A stretch of 64,000 nt of DNA from Megaustenia siamemsis (Eukaryota; Mollusca; Gastropoda; Stylommatophora; Ariophantidae), in contig JAVIAB010000041.1 in assembly GCA_032433765.1 (NCBI GenBank), forward strand, positions 76,861,835-76,925,834, read 5' to 3'. Numbering within the stretch: position 1 is the stretch's first letter; each line of letters opens with the position of its first letter. The notes beneath the pieces are model-generated. The model did not search any database. It was not told the DNA's origin and was given only the letters and a program-made list of their open reading frames with translations. Positions 22,191 through 35,354 of this stretch are shown here, piece after piece. Both the position numbers and the translations under genes were made by a program.

Positions 22191-23499
22191 GTCCCCTGTT
22201 CGAGTGGCCATTCTCGTCGTTGCCCTTCCATTATTTAAGCACACTAAATCGACCGACACAAGTGCGTAATTTATATATATCCCACATTACCGCAAACGTT
22301 ATGTTTCTAAGGTTTGTAAAAATAATGATCATTAACACCATATTCCCTATACGCAAATTGGCGTGACGGGGGCTTTTTACTTATATATATATATATATAT
22401 ATACACGTACTCTCTTCTATCAGTGTCTGACTTCTCTGCTGCAGTTGTTGAGCTATGGGCTTAGATGACAGTCGGTGATCATGGACCTAGTATGTTAACG
22501 ATAACATTTCTTCTATTGACTATATGTCTCTCAACCATTTCACATCTCTTTTCTGGGATGTCTTCCTGATCATTATTCTATTTACAGCTGCTATGCCCAT
22601 TTTTTGCATTAAATGTAGTTACCTTTGGTATCTGTTATCGACTATCTAACAGTTTTACTGTCGGTGTGTCTCGTCGAGACTTCGATTCTAAGGTGTATGT
22701 TTTGTTCTCTTCTGTATGGATGCGTCCTGACCTTATATTGTCTTCTCTCCTTTTCTAGGATTCCACTTTAGTTGTCGCGCGTTTCTATTCATATTTCTGT
22801 CCTGATCTCCAAGTTTATTACAGAAATTCCAGGCTTTAGGTGTGATTACTTTTATTTCTACTCGGACAGTAAATAACTGTCAAGATCTAATAATAATAAT
22901 AAGTCAAGATCTTCTAAATATTGACGATCTCTGCTGTAAAGAATCTGTTTTTTCCCCACTATAACTTTCTTGACTATTTGTGTTTATTAATTTTTTTAAC
23001 TTTAGCCTTTAGAACGGACTGGGGATTGTCTTCACTGAAGGCTGTGCATCCCTAAATGACGACGACTGAGTTTGTAACTTTATCTGTGGTTAACCGAGGT
23101 TAAGGTCAATGGGACACATTTGGTCACATTTTTCAATAAACCAGGTTTAAGTTTATTTCTCAGAGTAACTGTATATATCTTCTAGCTGCTTGCCGCTTGT
23201 TTTGCTTCATCCTTCTATCTCTGTGTTCTATTCACACATTCTCTCCTCCTGTATTTATGTGTTCTACAATTATCTCTCTGTGATTTGGTTATTATTATTT
23301 TCTGTTAGCATCAAATTTTGATGCTCTTATCATTCTATGTTTGGACATTTTCATTTATTTATGTTTTAGGGTTCGTGTTTTGCGATTAAAAAAGTTTTGG
23401 TCATTGTCTTTATTTTTGTTGAATTCCTTCTCCTTCTATTACCATATATCTCTGATTAAAACAATCGCCCTTTGTCAGTCTCATTATAGATTAGATTTT
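22191..23499. other. Unassigned intron sequence with TA microsatellite
   Basis: I recognise no gene. A (TA)n run lies at about 22382-22402, and an AATAACTGTCAAGATC(TAA)n string near 22873 resembles the extreme 3' end of LINE-C copies (AATAACTGTCGAGATC). The remainder is T-rich and may be old repeat. Confidence 0.35.
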
Positions 23500-24291
23500 A
23501 ATCCACATTCTCATCATCATCATCATTTTGTGCCTTCTCAGCAACGAATTTGGCTACCATGGATCGCCATTCTACTCTGTTTCTTGCTTTGATGGTGCAG
23601 GCTGACATGTATTGCCTTGTCCATCTTTTGATGTTACTCGTCCATGTTAGTCTAGGTCTGCCTCTGTCTCTTTTACCTTGTATTTTTCCTTCCAATATTA
23701 CTTTCAGTAGGCTGTTGTGTCTTTTAACAAGCCCCAAAAATTTCATTTGTCTTGTCTTGATTGTATTTAGTAGTTCTCTTTTTATTTTCAGCTGTTTTAA
23801 AACTCCATCGTTTGTTATCTTTTGTTTCCATCCAATTCTACCTATTCTTCTATAAACCCACATTTCAAAGGCTTCAATTTTCTGTTCTGTTTTCTTGTCT
23901 AATGTCCATGTTTCTACAACATACAGGAATATTGAAAAGACGTAACATTTTACCATTCTTAGTTTCAGCCCTGCTGATATTTGTTTTGTTGTTAGTATAT
24001 TTTTCATGGCATTAAAATTACCTTTTGCCATACCTATTCTTTTGTTTATTTCAGTTTTGCATTTTCCATCATTGGTTATAGTATGTCCCAGGTAGTTGTA
24101 ACTCTGGACTGTCTCCAGATGTATTCCCTCAACTGTGATATTTAATTGTAGGTCTTGAGAATTTTCTTTGTTTATGATCATAGTTTTAGTCTTTTTGATA
24201 TTCATATCTAGTCCATATTTTTTGCTTCTCATGTTTATTACATTAAGTAATTGTTGTAGATCTTTAGGATTTTCTGCTAGTAGAACAGTAT
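23500..24291 (-). mobile_element. RTE copy A, 3' part (RT C-terminus and tail)
   Basis: The minus frame 24232-23498 reads KKYGLDMNIKKTKTMIINKE, YNYLGHTI, LYVVETWTLDKKTEQKIEAF, RRIGRIGWK, FLGLVKRHNSLLKVILEGK, ending near WRSMVAKF with an (ATG)n tail at 23512-23526. It continues the RT interrupted at YADD by insertion 24292-25599. With 25600-27169 and 35979-36575 it makes one RTE-like element of roughly 3 kb once the two insertions are set aside. It is lightly decayed. Confidence 0.85.
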
Positions 24292-25599
24292 GTTGCAGCT
24301 AGTTGAATGCAGTGACTTTAGAACAATAAGCCTAATGAGCCATGTTACAAAAATCTTGCTAAAAGTTATACAAGGAAGGATTCAGAATAAAATCAATACT
24401 GAATTAGATGAGCAGCAATTTGGATTTAGGAAAAATAGCGGGACAAAAGAAGCCATATTCTGCATGAGAACATTAATCGAAAAATACACAGAAGTAAACA
24501 AACCAATATATGCCTGCTTCATAGACTACACCAAAGCTTTTGATAGAATACACCACAAACAACTTATAGAATGCCTAAAAGAGATACATCTAGATGACAT
24601 GGATATACGACTAATATGCAACCTATACTGGGAGCAAACAGCAATAATAAAATATAACAAAGAGTTCTCTACACCCATTGATATAAAAAGAGGAGTAAGA
24701 CAAGGATGCATCCTATCACCAAGCTTGTTCAATCTATACACTGAGCAAATCTTTAAAAACATCATAGAGATGCCAGGCCTACAAATTAATGGAAAGATAA
24801 TCAATAACCTAAGATATGCTGACGATACTGTACTACTAGCAGAAAATCCTAAAGACCTACAACAATTACTTAATGAAATAAACACGACAAGCAAAAAATA
24901 TGGACTAGATATGAATATCAAAAAGACTAAAACTATGATCATAAACAAAGAAAATACTCAAAACCCACAAGTGGATATCAAAATTGAAGGAATAGACCTT
25001 GAGACAGTTCAGAACTATAACTACCTTGGACATACTATAACCAGTGATGGAAAATGTACAACTGAAATAAACAAAAGAATAGGAATGGCAAAAAGTAATT
25101 TTAATGCCATGAAGGACAAACTAACATCAAAACAAATAACACCAGAGCTAAAACTAAGAATAGCAAAATGTTACATCTTCTCAATATTCCTATATGGTGC
25201 TGAAACATGGACATTAGACAAGAAAACAGAACAGAGAATTGAAGCCTTTGAAATGTGGATATATAGAAGAATAGGTAGAATTGGATGGAAGGAAAAGAAA
25301 ACAAATGACAAAGTCTTAAAACAACTAAAAATGAAAAGAGAACTTCTGAACACAATTAGAACAAGACAAATGCGATTCTTAGGCCATGTTAAAAGACACA
25401 ACAGCCTACTGAAAGTGATCCTGGAGGGGAAAATACAAGGTAAAAGAGGCAGAGGCAGACCAAGATTAACATGGACGAGTAACATCAAAAGATGGACAAA
25501 TCAACCGATGACAACCTGCACCATCAAAGCAAGAGATAGAGCAAAATGGCGCTCCATGGTAGCCAACCTTCGTTGCGGAGACGGCACTCAATGATGATG
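24292..25599 (+). mobile_element. RTE copy B, 5'-truncated, inserted into RTE copy A
   Basis: A single open frame (to 25594) spans RT motifs: SDFRTISLMS; DEQQFGFRKNSGTKEAIF; CFIDYTKAFDRI; GVRQGCILSPSLFNLYTEQI; LRYADDTVLLAENPKDLQQL (catalytic YADD); the YNYLG thumb; LYGAETWTLD; and the C-terminal VKRHNSLLKVILEG to VANLRCGDGTQ stop. An ATGATGATG tail follows. It lacks the endonuclease and RT N-terminus. AGAACAGTAT at 24282-24291 and 25600-25609 is a 10-bp TSD made from copy A's own DDTVL codons. No internal stops means it is the youngest RTE piece here. It has no promoter or endonuclease of its own. Confidence 0.92.
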
Positions 25600-27169
25600 A
25601 GAACAGTATCATCAGCATATCTTAGGTTATTGATTATCTTCCCATTAATATTAAGGCATGGCATCTCATTGATGTTTTTAAAGATTTGCTCAGTGTATAA
25701 ATTGAACAAGCTTGGTGATAGGATGCATCCTTGTCTTACTCCTCTTTTTATGTTTATGGGTGTAGAGTTCTCCTTGTTATATTTTATTATTGCTGTTTGC
25801 TCCCAATACAAATTACATATCAGTCGAATGTATGAGTCATCCAGATTTATATCTTTTAGGCAGTCTATAAGTTGCTCATGGTGTATTATATCAAATGCTT
25901 TGGTGTAGTCTATGAAGCAGGCATATATTGATTTGTTTACTTCTATGTACTTTTCAATCAATGTCCTCATGCTGAATATGGCTTCTTTTGTCCAACTGTT
26001 TTTCGTGAATCCGAATTGCTGCTCATCTAGTTCATTATTGATTTTATTCTGAATCCTTCCTTGTATAACTTTTAGTAAAATTTTGGTTACCTGGCTCATT
26101 AGTCTTATTGTTCTAAAATCGTTGCATTCAACTGCACCATTCTTTTTAGGCAATGCAATAAAAGTTGATGTTTTTAGTTCATTTGGTATGTATCCTGTGC
26201 GGTATATGTCATTGCATATGTCTGTGATCAATTCAATGCCAAACTCTTCTATTGCCTGTATCATCTCTATCTGTATATTGTCAGGTCCTGCTGCTTTTCC
26301 CTTTTTCATTGTTTTTATAGCTTTTTCTACTTCAGATTTCAGGATTTTATAGCTGGATGTACATTTTATGAATGGTTTTTTTGTCCCTTTCGTCATGAAA
26401 TAAATCTGTTACGTATTCCTGCCATCTTTCGATTATATCTTTGTTGTCTGTTAGAATTCTTCACTCTTTGTTTGCAATACATCCGTTTCCTGCTGCTTTT
26501 TTGTCTTTATTAGTCATTCTTTTTATTTCTGTGTGCATTCCTCTTAAATTTTGTTTACTTTGCATAGTTTCGATTTCTAGACATCTTTGGTTGAGCCAGT
26601 CTTCTTTTGCCTTTTTGCACATTTTTCGTATTTCATTATCAATTTCCTTGTATGTGGCAGTGTTTTTCGCTTGTCATCTCTTTTCTATTTTTTCTAAAAT
26701 GTTGTCAGTTATCCATGTTTGTTTTTTGTTACTTTCCTTTTTGGGTAAGGTGATGCAGGATTCTTGTATGCTGTTTTGTATTCTTTCTCATTTGGTTGTG
26801 ACTTTTTCTTCAGGATTTTCTCTTCATGTACTGCTCAATCCCTTCTTCTAGCAGCCTCTGATATGTATTCTTTACTTCTACAGTATAAGTTTCTTTCACA
26901 TCTTTCTGATTTAAAGTTGTTGTATCTATTGCTGTTGCAGAATTAGTACTTTACTTTATTTCTCTTTAATTTGATTTTCATTTTAATCATTACAGGATTG
27001 TGATCTGAATTAATATCTGCTCCTGGATAGGTTTTGGCTTTCTTGATGCTGTTCCGGAATCTGTCTTTTATCATTATATAAGCTATTTGTTCCTCTTTCC
27101 ATCTCCAGGGCTTTTCCGTGTGTATAATTTCCTTTTTGTCTTGCTCAGAGTAGGTGTTACATATTATTA
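25600..27169 (-). mobile_element. RTE copy A, middle (RT N-terminal half and EN C-terminus)
   Basis: Minus frame from about 26396 gives KSEVEKAIKTMKKGKAAGPD, ALPKKNGAVECNDFRTIRLM, DEQQFGFTKNSWTKEAIFSM, CFIDYTKAFDIIHHEQL, GVRQGCILSPS and LRYADDTVL at the insertion point. Upstream (26400-26940) a frameshift and one stop disturb the linker (DIIERWQEYVTDLFHDERDK). At 27230-26950 the end of the endonuclease is seen (…DINSDHNPVMIKMKIKLK, with the catalytic SDH). The 438-bp array interrupts it after the EN codons for RLIICN. Confidence 0.85.
27156..27169. repeat. Left 14-bp TSD of the 438-bp array
   Basis: GTTACATATTATTA, repeated at 35979-35992. It is endonuclease-coding sequence of RTE copy A. 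With one copy removed the EN frame rejoins (…LIICN|TYSEQDKK…). Confidence 0.9.
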
Positions 27170-30100
27170 GGGAATAATAGAACAAAGTAGTATGTGTTAG
27201 CACTCGGAAAAATTGACAGACAAACAACAATAGAAAAAAACGAAGAACAATATATGGTCCGAAGTGGGATCGAACCCGTACTCAGTGGCACCGCGCCTTG
27301 CCACGAGAAGCCGAACGCTTGGTACACTGCCACGCAGCCAACTAAAAAATTGGCTATTGCAGTAGTGTCTTCCACGAAAGGCGATCTCAATGACTATAGC
27401 ATAGGGTAACGATCACAGACCGGAAATAAATTGTATATTTGTACTTTCCTATTAATGCAAGTATCTCCCAGTAGGGCTGAATACTTGTGTTGTAGACAAA
27501 CATTTATTGGACGAAACAGCACGAATAGTAGTTCCCAGTGGTTATATACTGGGTACAAATAATAATACATAAATATTATTATATGGGGAACTTCCGAGGC
27601 GATAATAGGGAATAATAGAACAAAGTAGTATGTGTTAGCACTCGGAAAAATTGACAGACAAACAACAATAGAAAAAAACGAAGAACAATATATGGTCCGA
27701 AGTGGGATCGAACCCGTACTCAGTGGCACCGCGCCTTGCCACGAGAAGCCGAACGCTTGGTACACTGCCACGCAGCCAACTAAAAAATTGGCTATTGCAG
27801 TAGTGTCTTCCACGAAAGGCGATCTCAATGACTATAGCATAGGGTAACGATCACAGACCGGAAATAAATTGTATATTTGTACTTTCCTATTAATGCAAGT
27901 ATCTCCCAGTAGGGCTGAATACTTGTGTTGTAGACAAACATTTATTGGACGAAACAGCACGAATAGTAGTTCCCAGTGGTTATATACTGGGTACAAATAA
28001 TAATACATAAATATTATTATATGGGGAACTTCCGAGGCGATAATAGGGAATAATAGAACAAAGTAGTATGTGTTAGCACTCGGAAAAATTGACAGACAAA
28101 CAACAATAGAAAAAAACGAAGAACAATATATGGTCCGAAGTGGGATCGAACCCGTACTCAGTGGCACCGCGCCTTGCCACGAGAAGCCGAACGCTTGGTA
28201 CACTGCCACGCAGCCAACTAAAAAATTGGCTATTGCAGTAGTGTCTTCCACGAAAGGCGATCTCAATGACTATAGCATAGGGTAACGATCACAGACCGGA
28301 AATAAATTGTATATTTGTACTTTCCTATTAATGCAAGTATCTCCCAGTAGGGCTGAATACTTGTGTTGTAGACAAACATTTATTGGACGAAACAGCACGA
28401 ATAGTAGTTCCCAGTGGTTATATACTGGGTACAAATAATAATACATAAATATTATTATATGGGGAACTTCCGAGGCGATAATAGGGAATAATAGAACAAA
28501 GTAGTATGTGTTAGCACTCGGAAAAATTGACAGACAAACAACAATAGAAAAAAACGAAGAACAATATATGGTCCGAAGTGGGATCGAACCCGTACTCAGT
28601 GGCACCGCGCCTTGCCACGAGAAGCCGAACGCTTGGTACACTGCCACGCAGCCAACTAAAAAATTGGCTATTGCAGTAGTGTCTTCCACGAAAGGCGATC
28701 TCAATGACTATAGCATAGGGTAACGATCACAGACCGGAAATAAATTGTATATTTGTACTTTCCTATTAATGCAAGTATCTCCCAGTAGGGCTGAATACTT
28801 GTGTTGTAGACAAACATTTATTGGACGAAACAGCACGAATAGTAGTTCCCAGTGGTTATATACTGGGTACAAATAATAATACATAAATATTATTATATGG
28901 GGAACTTCCGAGGCGATAATAGGGAATAATAGAACAAAGTAGTATGTGTTAGCACTCGGAAAAATTGACAGACAAACAACAATAGAAAAAAACGAAGAAC
29001 AATATATGGTCCGAAGTGGGATCGAACCCGTACTCAGTGGCACCGCGCCTTGCCACGAGAAGCCGAACGCTTGGTACACTGCCACGCAGCCAACTAAAAA
29101 ATTGGCTATTGCAGTAGTGTCTTCCACGAAAGGCGATCTCAATGACTATAGCATAGGGTAACGATCACAGACCGGAAATAAATTGTATATTTGTACTTTC
29201 CTATTAATGCAAGTATCTCCCAGTAGGGCTGAATACTTGTGTTGTAGACAAACATTTATTGGACGAAACAGCACGAATAGTAGTTCCCAGTGGTTATATA
29301 CTGGGTACAAATAATAATACATAAGTATTATTATATGGGGAACTTCCGAGGCGATAATAGGGAATAATAGAACAAAGTAGTATGTGTTAGCACTCGGAAA
29401 AATTGACAGACAAACAACAATAGAAAAAAACGAAGAACAATATATGGTCCGAAGTGGGATCGAACCCGTACTCAGTGGCACCGCGCCTTGCCACGAGAAG
29501 CCGAACGCTTGGTACACTGCCACGCAGCCAACTAAAAAATTGGCTATTGCAGTAGTGTCTTCCACGAAAGGCAATCTCAATGACTATAGCATAGGGTAAC
29601 GATCACAGACCGGAAATAAATTGTATATTTGTACTTTCCTATTAATGCAAGTATCTCCCAGTAGGGCTGAATACTTGTGTTGTAGACAAACATTTATTGG
29701 ACGAAACAGCACGAATAGTAGTTCCCAGTGGTTATATACTGGGTACAAATAATAATACATAAATATTATTATATGGGGAACTTCCGAGGCGATAATAGGG
29801 AATAATAGAACAAAGTAGTATGTGTTAGCACTCGGAAAAATTGACAGACAAACAACAATAGAAAAAAACGAAGAACAATATATGGTCCGAAGTGGGATCG
29901 AACCCGTACTCAGTGGCACCGCGCCTTGCCACGAGAAGCCGAACGCTTGGTACACTGCCACGCAGCCAACTAAAAAATTGGCTATTGCAGTAGTGTCTTC
30001 CACGAAAGGCGATCTCAATGACTATAGCATAGGGTAACGATCACAGACCGGAAATAAATTGTATATTTGTACTTTCCTATTAATGCAAGTATCTCCCAGT

Positions 30101-33100
30101 AGGGCTGAATACTTGTGTTGTAGACAAACATTTATTGGACGAAACAGCACGAATAGTAGTTCCCAGTGGTTATATACTGGGTACAAATAATAATACATAA
30201 GTATTATTATATGGGGAACTTCCGAGGCGATAATAGGGAATAATAGAACAAAGTAGTATGTGTTAGCACTCGGAAAAATTGACAGACAAACAACAATAGA
30301 AAAAAACGAAGAACAATATATGGTCCGAAGTGGGATCGAACCCGTACTCAGTGGCACCGCGCCTTGCCACGAGAAGCCGAACGCTTGGTACACTGCCACG
30401 CAGCCAACTAAAAAATTGGCTATTGCAGTAGTGTCTTCCACGAAAGGCGATCTCAATGACTATAGCATAGGGTAACGATCACAGACCGGAAATAAATTGT
30501 ATATTTGTACTTTCCTATTAATGCAAGTATCTCCCAGTAGGGCTGAATACTTGTGTTGTAGACAAACATTTATTGGACGAAACAGCACGAATAGTAGTTC
30601 CCAGTGGTTATATACTGGGTACAAATAATAATACATAAATATTATTATATGGGGAACTTCCGAGGCGATAATAGGGAATAATAGAACAAAGTAGTATGTG
30701 TTAGCACTCGGAAAAATTGACAGACAAACAACAATAGAAAAAAACGAAGAACAATATATGGTCCGAAGTGGGATCGAACCCGTACTCAGTGGCACCGCGC
30801 CTTGCCACGAGAAGCCGAACGCTTGGTACACTGCCACGCAGCCAACTAAAAAATTGGCTATTGCAGTAGTGTCTTCCACGAAAGGCGATCTCAATGACTA
30901 TAGCATAGGGTAACGATCACAGACCGGAAATAAATTGTATATTTGTACTTTCCTATTAATGCAAGTATCTCCCAGTAGGGCTGAATACTTGTGTTGTAGA
31001 CAAACATTTATTGGACGAAACAGCACGAATAGTAGTTCCCAGTGGTTATATACTGGGTACAAATAATAATACATAAATATTATTATATGGGGAACTTCCG
31101 AGGCGATAATAGGGAATAATAGAACAAAGTAGTATGTGTTAGCACTCGGAAAAATTGACAGACAAACAACAATAGAAAAAAACGAAGAACAATATATGGT
31201 CCGAAGTGGGATCGAACCCGTACTCAGTGGCACCGCGCCTTGCCACGAGAAGCCGAACGCTTGGTACACTGCCACGCAGCCAACTAAAAAATTGGCTATT
31301 GCAGTAGTGTCTTCCACGAAAGGCGATCTCAATGACTATAGCATAGGGTAACGATCACAGACCGGAAATAAATTGTATATTTGTACTTTCCTATTAATGC
31401 AAGTATCTCCCAGTAGGGCTGAATACTTGTGTTGTAGACAAACATTTATTGGACGAAACAGCACGAATAGTAGTTCCCAGTGGTTATATACTGGGTACAA
31501 ATAATAATACATAAATATTATTATATGGGGAACTTCCGAGGCGATAATAGGGAATAATAGAACAAAGTAGTATGTGTTAGCACTCGGAAAAATTGACAGA
31601 CAAACAACAATAGAAAAAAACGAAGAACAATATATGGTCCGAAGTGGGATCGAACCCGTACTCAGTGGCACCGCGCCTTGCCACGAGAAGCCGAACGCTT
31701 GGTACACTGCCACGCAGCCAACTAAAAAATTGGCTATTGCAGTAGTGTCTTCCACGAAAGGCGATCTCAATGACTATAGCATAGGGTAACGATCACAGAC
31801 CGGAAATAAATTGTATATTTGTACTTTCCTATTAATGCAAGTATCTCCCAGTAGGGCTGAATACTTGTGTTGTAGACAAACATTTATTGGACGAAACAGC
31901 ACGAATAGTAGTTCCCAGTGGTTATATACTGGGTACAAATAATAATACATAAATATTATTATATGGGGAACTTCCGAGGCGATAATAGGGAATAATAGAA
32001 CAAAGTAGTATGTGTTAGCACTCGGAAAAATTGACAGACAAACAACAATAGAAAAAAACGAAGAACAATATATGGTCCGAAGTGGGATCGAACCCGTACT
32101 CAGTGGCACCGCGCCTTGCCACGAGAAGCCGAACGCTTGGTACACTGCCACGCAGCCAACTAAAAAATTGGCTATTGCAGTAGTGTCTTCCACGAAAGGC
32201 GATCTCAATGACTATAGCATAGGGTAACGATCACAGACCGGAAATAAATTGTATATTTGTACTTTCCTATTAATGCAAGTATCTCCCAGTAGGGCTGAAT
32301 ACTTGTGTTGTAGACAAACATTTATTGGACGAAACAGCACGAATAGTAGTTCCCAGTGGTTATATACTGGGTACAAATAATAATACATAAGTATTATTAT
32401 ATGGGGAACTTCCGAGGCGATAATAGGGAATAATAGAACAAAGTAGTATGTGTTAGCACTCGGAAAAATTGACAGACAAACAACAATAGAAAAAAACGAA
32501 GAACAATATATGGTCCGAAGTGGGATCGAACCCGTACTCAGTGGCACCGCGCCTTGCCACGAGAAGCCGAACGCTTGGTACACTGCCACGCAGCCAACTA
32601 AAAAATTGGCTATTGCAGTAGTGTCTTCCACGAAAGGCAATCTCAATGACTATAGCATAGGGTAACGATCACAGACCGGAAATAAATTGTATATTTGTAC
32701 TTTCCTATTAATGCAAGTATCTCCCAGTAGGGCTGAATACTTGTGTTGTAGACAAACATTTATTGGACGAAACAGCACGAATAGTAGTTCCCAGTGGTTA
32801 TATACTGGGTACAAATAATAATACATAAATATTATTATATGGGGAACTTCCGAGGCGATAATAGGGAATAATAGAACAAAGTAGTATGTGTTAGCACTCG
32901 GAAAAATTGACAGACAAACAACAATAGAAAAAAACGAAGAACAATATATGGTCCGAAGTGGGATCGAACCCGTACTCAGTGGCACCGCGCCTTGCCACGA
33001 GAAGCCGAACGCTTGGTACACTGCCACGCAGCCAACTAAAAAATTGGCTATTGCAGTAGTGTCTTCCACGAAAGGCGATCTCAATGACTATAGCATAGGG

Positions 33101-35354
33101 TAACGATCACAGACCGGAAATAAATTGTATATTTGTACTTTCCTATTAATGCAAGTATCTCCCAGTAGGGCTGAATACTTGTGTTGTAGACAAACATTTA
33201 TTGGACGAAACAGCACGAATAGTAGTTCCCAGTGGTTATATACTGGGTACAAATAATAATACATAAGTATTATTATATGGGGAACTTCCGAGGCGATAAT
33301 AGGGAATAATAGAACAAAGTAGTATGTGTTAGCACTCGGAAAAATTGACAGACAAACAACAATAGAAAAAAACGAAGAACAATATATGGTCCGAAGTGGG
33401 ATCGAACCCGTACTCAGTGGCACCGCGCCTTGCCACGAGAAGCCGAACGCTTGGTACACTGCCACGCAGCCAACTAAAAAATTGGCTATTGCAGTAGTGT
33501 CTTCCACGAAAGGCGATCTCAATGACTATAGCATAGGGTAACGATCACAGACCGGAAATAAATTGTATATTTGTACTTTCCTATTAATGCAAGTATCTCC
33601 CAGTAGGGCTGAATACTTGTGTTGTAGACAAACATTTATTGGACGAAACAGCACGAATAGTAGTTCCCAGTGGTTATATACTGGGTACAAATAATAATAC
33701 ATAAATATTATTATATGGGGAACTTCCGAGGCGATAATAGGGAATAATAGAACAAAGTAGTATGTGTTAGCACTCGGAAAAATTGACAGACAAACAACAA
33801 TAGAAAAAAACGAAGAACAATATATGGTCCGAAGTGGGATCGAACCCGTACTCAGTGGCACCGCGCCTTGCCACGAGAAGCCGAACGCTTGGTACACTGC
33901 CACGCAGCCAACTAAAAAATTGGCTATTGCAGTAGTGTCTTCCACGAAAGGCGATCTCAATGACTATAGCATAGGGTAACGATCACAGACCGGAAATAAA
34001 TTGTATATTTGTACTTTCCTATTAATGCAAGTATCTCCCAGTAGGGCTGAATACTTGTGTTGTAGACAAACATTTATTGGACGAAACAGCACGAATAGTA
34101 GTTCCCAGTGGTTATATACTGGGTACAAATAATAATACATAAATATTATTATATGGGGAACTTCCGAGGCGATAATAGGGAATAATAGAACAAAGTAGTA
34201 TGTGTTAGCACTCGGAAAAATTGACAGACAAACAACAATAGAAAAAAACGAAGAACAATATATGGTCCGAAGTGGGATCGAACCCGTACTCAGTGGCACC
34301 GCGCCTTGCCACGAGAAGCCGAACGCTTGGTACACTGCCACGCAGCCAACTAAAAAATTGGCTATTGCAGTAGTGTCTTCCACGAAAGGCGATCTCAATG
34401 ACTATAGCATAGGGTAACGATCACAGACCGGAAATAAATTGTATATTTGTACTTTCCTATTAATGCAAGTATCTCCCAGTAGGGCTGAATACTTGTGTTG
34501 TAGACAAACATTTATTGGACGAAACAGCACGAATAGTAGTTCCCAGTGGTTATATACTGGGTACAAATAATAATACATAAATATTATTATATGGGGAACT
34601 TCCGAGGCGATAATAGGGAATAATAGAACAAAGTAGTATGTGTTAGCACTCGGAAAAATTGACAGACAAACAACAATAGAAAAAAACGAAGAACAATATA
34701 TGGTCCGAAGTGGGATCGAACCCGTACTCAGTGGCACCGCGCCTTGCCACGAGAAGCCGAACGCTTGGTACACTGCCACGCAGCCAACTAAAAAATTGGC
34801 TATTGCAGTAGTGTCTTCCACGAAAGGCGATCTCAATGACTATAGCATAGGGTAACGATCACAGACCGGAAATAAATTGTATATTTGTACTTTCCTATTA
34901 ATGCAAGTATCTCCCAGTAGGGCTGAATACTTGTGTTGTAGACAAACATTTATTGGACGAAACAGCACGAATAGTAGTTCCCAGTGGTTATATACTGGGT
35001 ACAAATAATAATACATAAATATTATTATATGGGGAACTTCCGAGGCGATAATAGGGAATAATAGAACAAAGTAGTATGTGTTAGCACTCGGAAAAATTGA
35101 CAGACAAACAACAATAGAAAAAAACGAAGAACAATATATGGTCCGAAGTGGGATCGAACCCGTACTCAGTGGCACCGCGCCTTGCCACGAGAAGCCGAAC
35201 GCTTGGTACACTGCCACGCAGCCAACTAAAAAATTGGCTATTGCAGTAGTGTCTTCCACGAAAGGCGATCTCAATGACTATAGCATAGGGTAACGATCAC
35301 AGACCGGAAATAAATTGTATATTTGTACTTTCCTATTAATGCAAGTATCTCCCA
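27170..35354 (-). repeat. 438-bp tRNA-like tandem array, direct part (~18.7 units)
   Basis: Eighteen full plus partial units of exactly 438 bp, almost identical. I see only two segregating sites: AAATATT/AAGTATT at about 29324, and GGCGATC/GGCAATC at about 29573. Each unit holds an 86-bp tRNA-like segment on the minus strand (first at 27255-27340) with a perfect B-box (GGTTCGATCCC). The array starts abruptly at GGGAATAATAG after the left TSD. Units 5 and 12 share both variants and units 7 and 14 share one, giving a 7-unit (3066-bp) higher-order period. The near-identity implies recent amplification or homogenisation. It lies inside RTE copy A, itself inside intron 2 of the lectin gene. Each unit has a long frame only because 438 is a multiple of three. 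Confidence 0.93.
27255..27340 (-). ncRNA. tRNA-like segment of the 438-bp unit (representative)
   Basis: On the minus strand the segment runs from TGGCTGCGTGGCAGTG through AAGCGTTCGGCTTC and GGTGCCACTGAG to GGGTTCGATCCC and ACTTCGGACCA. The T-loop/B-box GGTTCGATCCC fits the pol III consensus. The A-box region (TGGCAGTGTACC) is only partial. An inverted repeat GTGGCA…TGCCAC suggests a long variable arm or an added hairpin. It ends in CCA. This is how tRNA-derived SINEs look. It is repeated about twenty times at 438-bp spacing. I cannot assign an anticodon, so it is not called a tRNA gene. Confidence 0.7.

Noticed and set aside
27255..27340. Functional tRNA gene cluster
   Set aside because: The cloverleaf is imperfect, the A-box is partial and no anticodon loop can be fixed. 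The SINE-like reading fits better.
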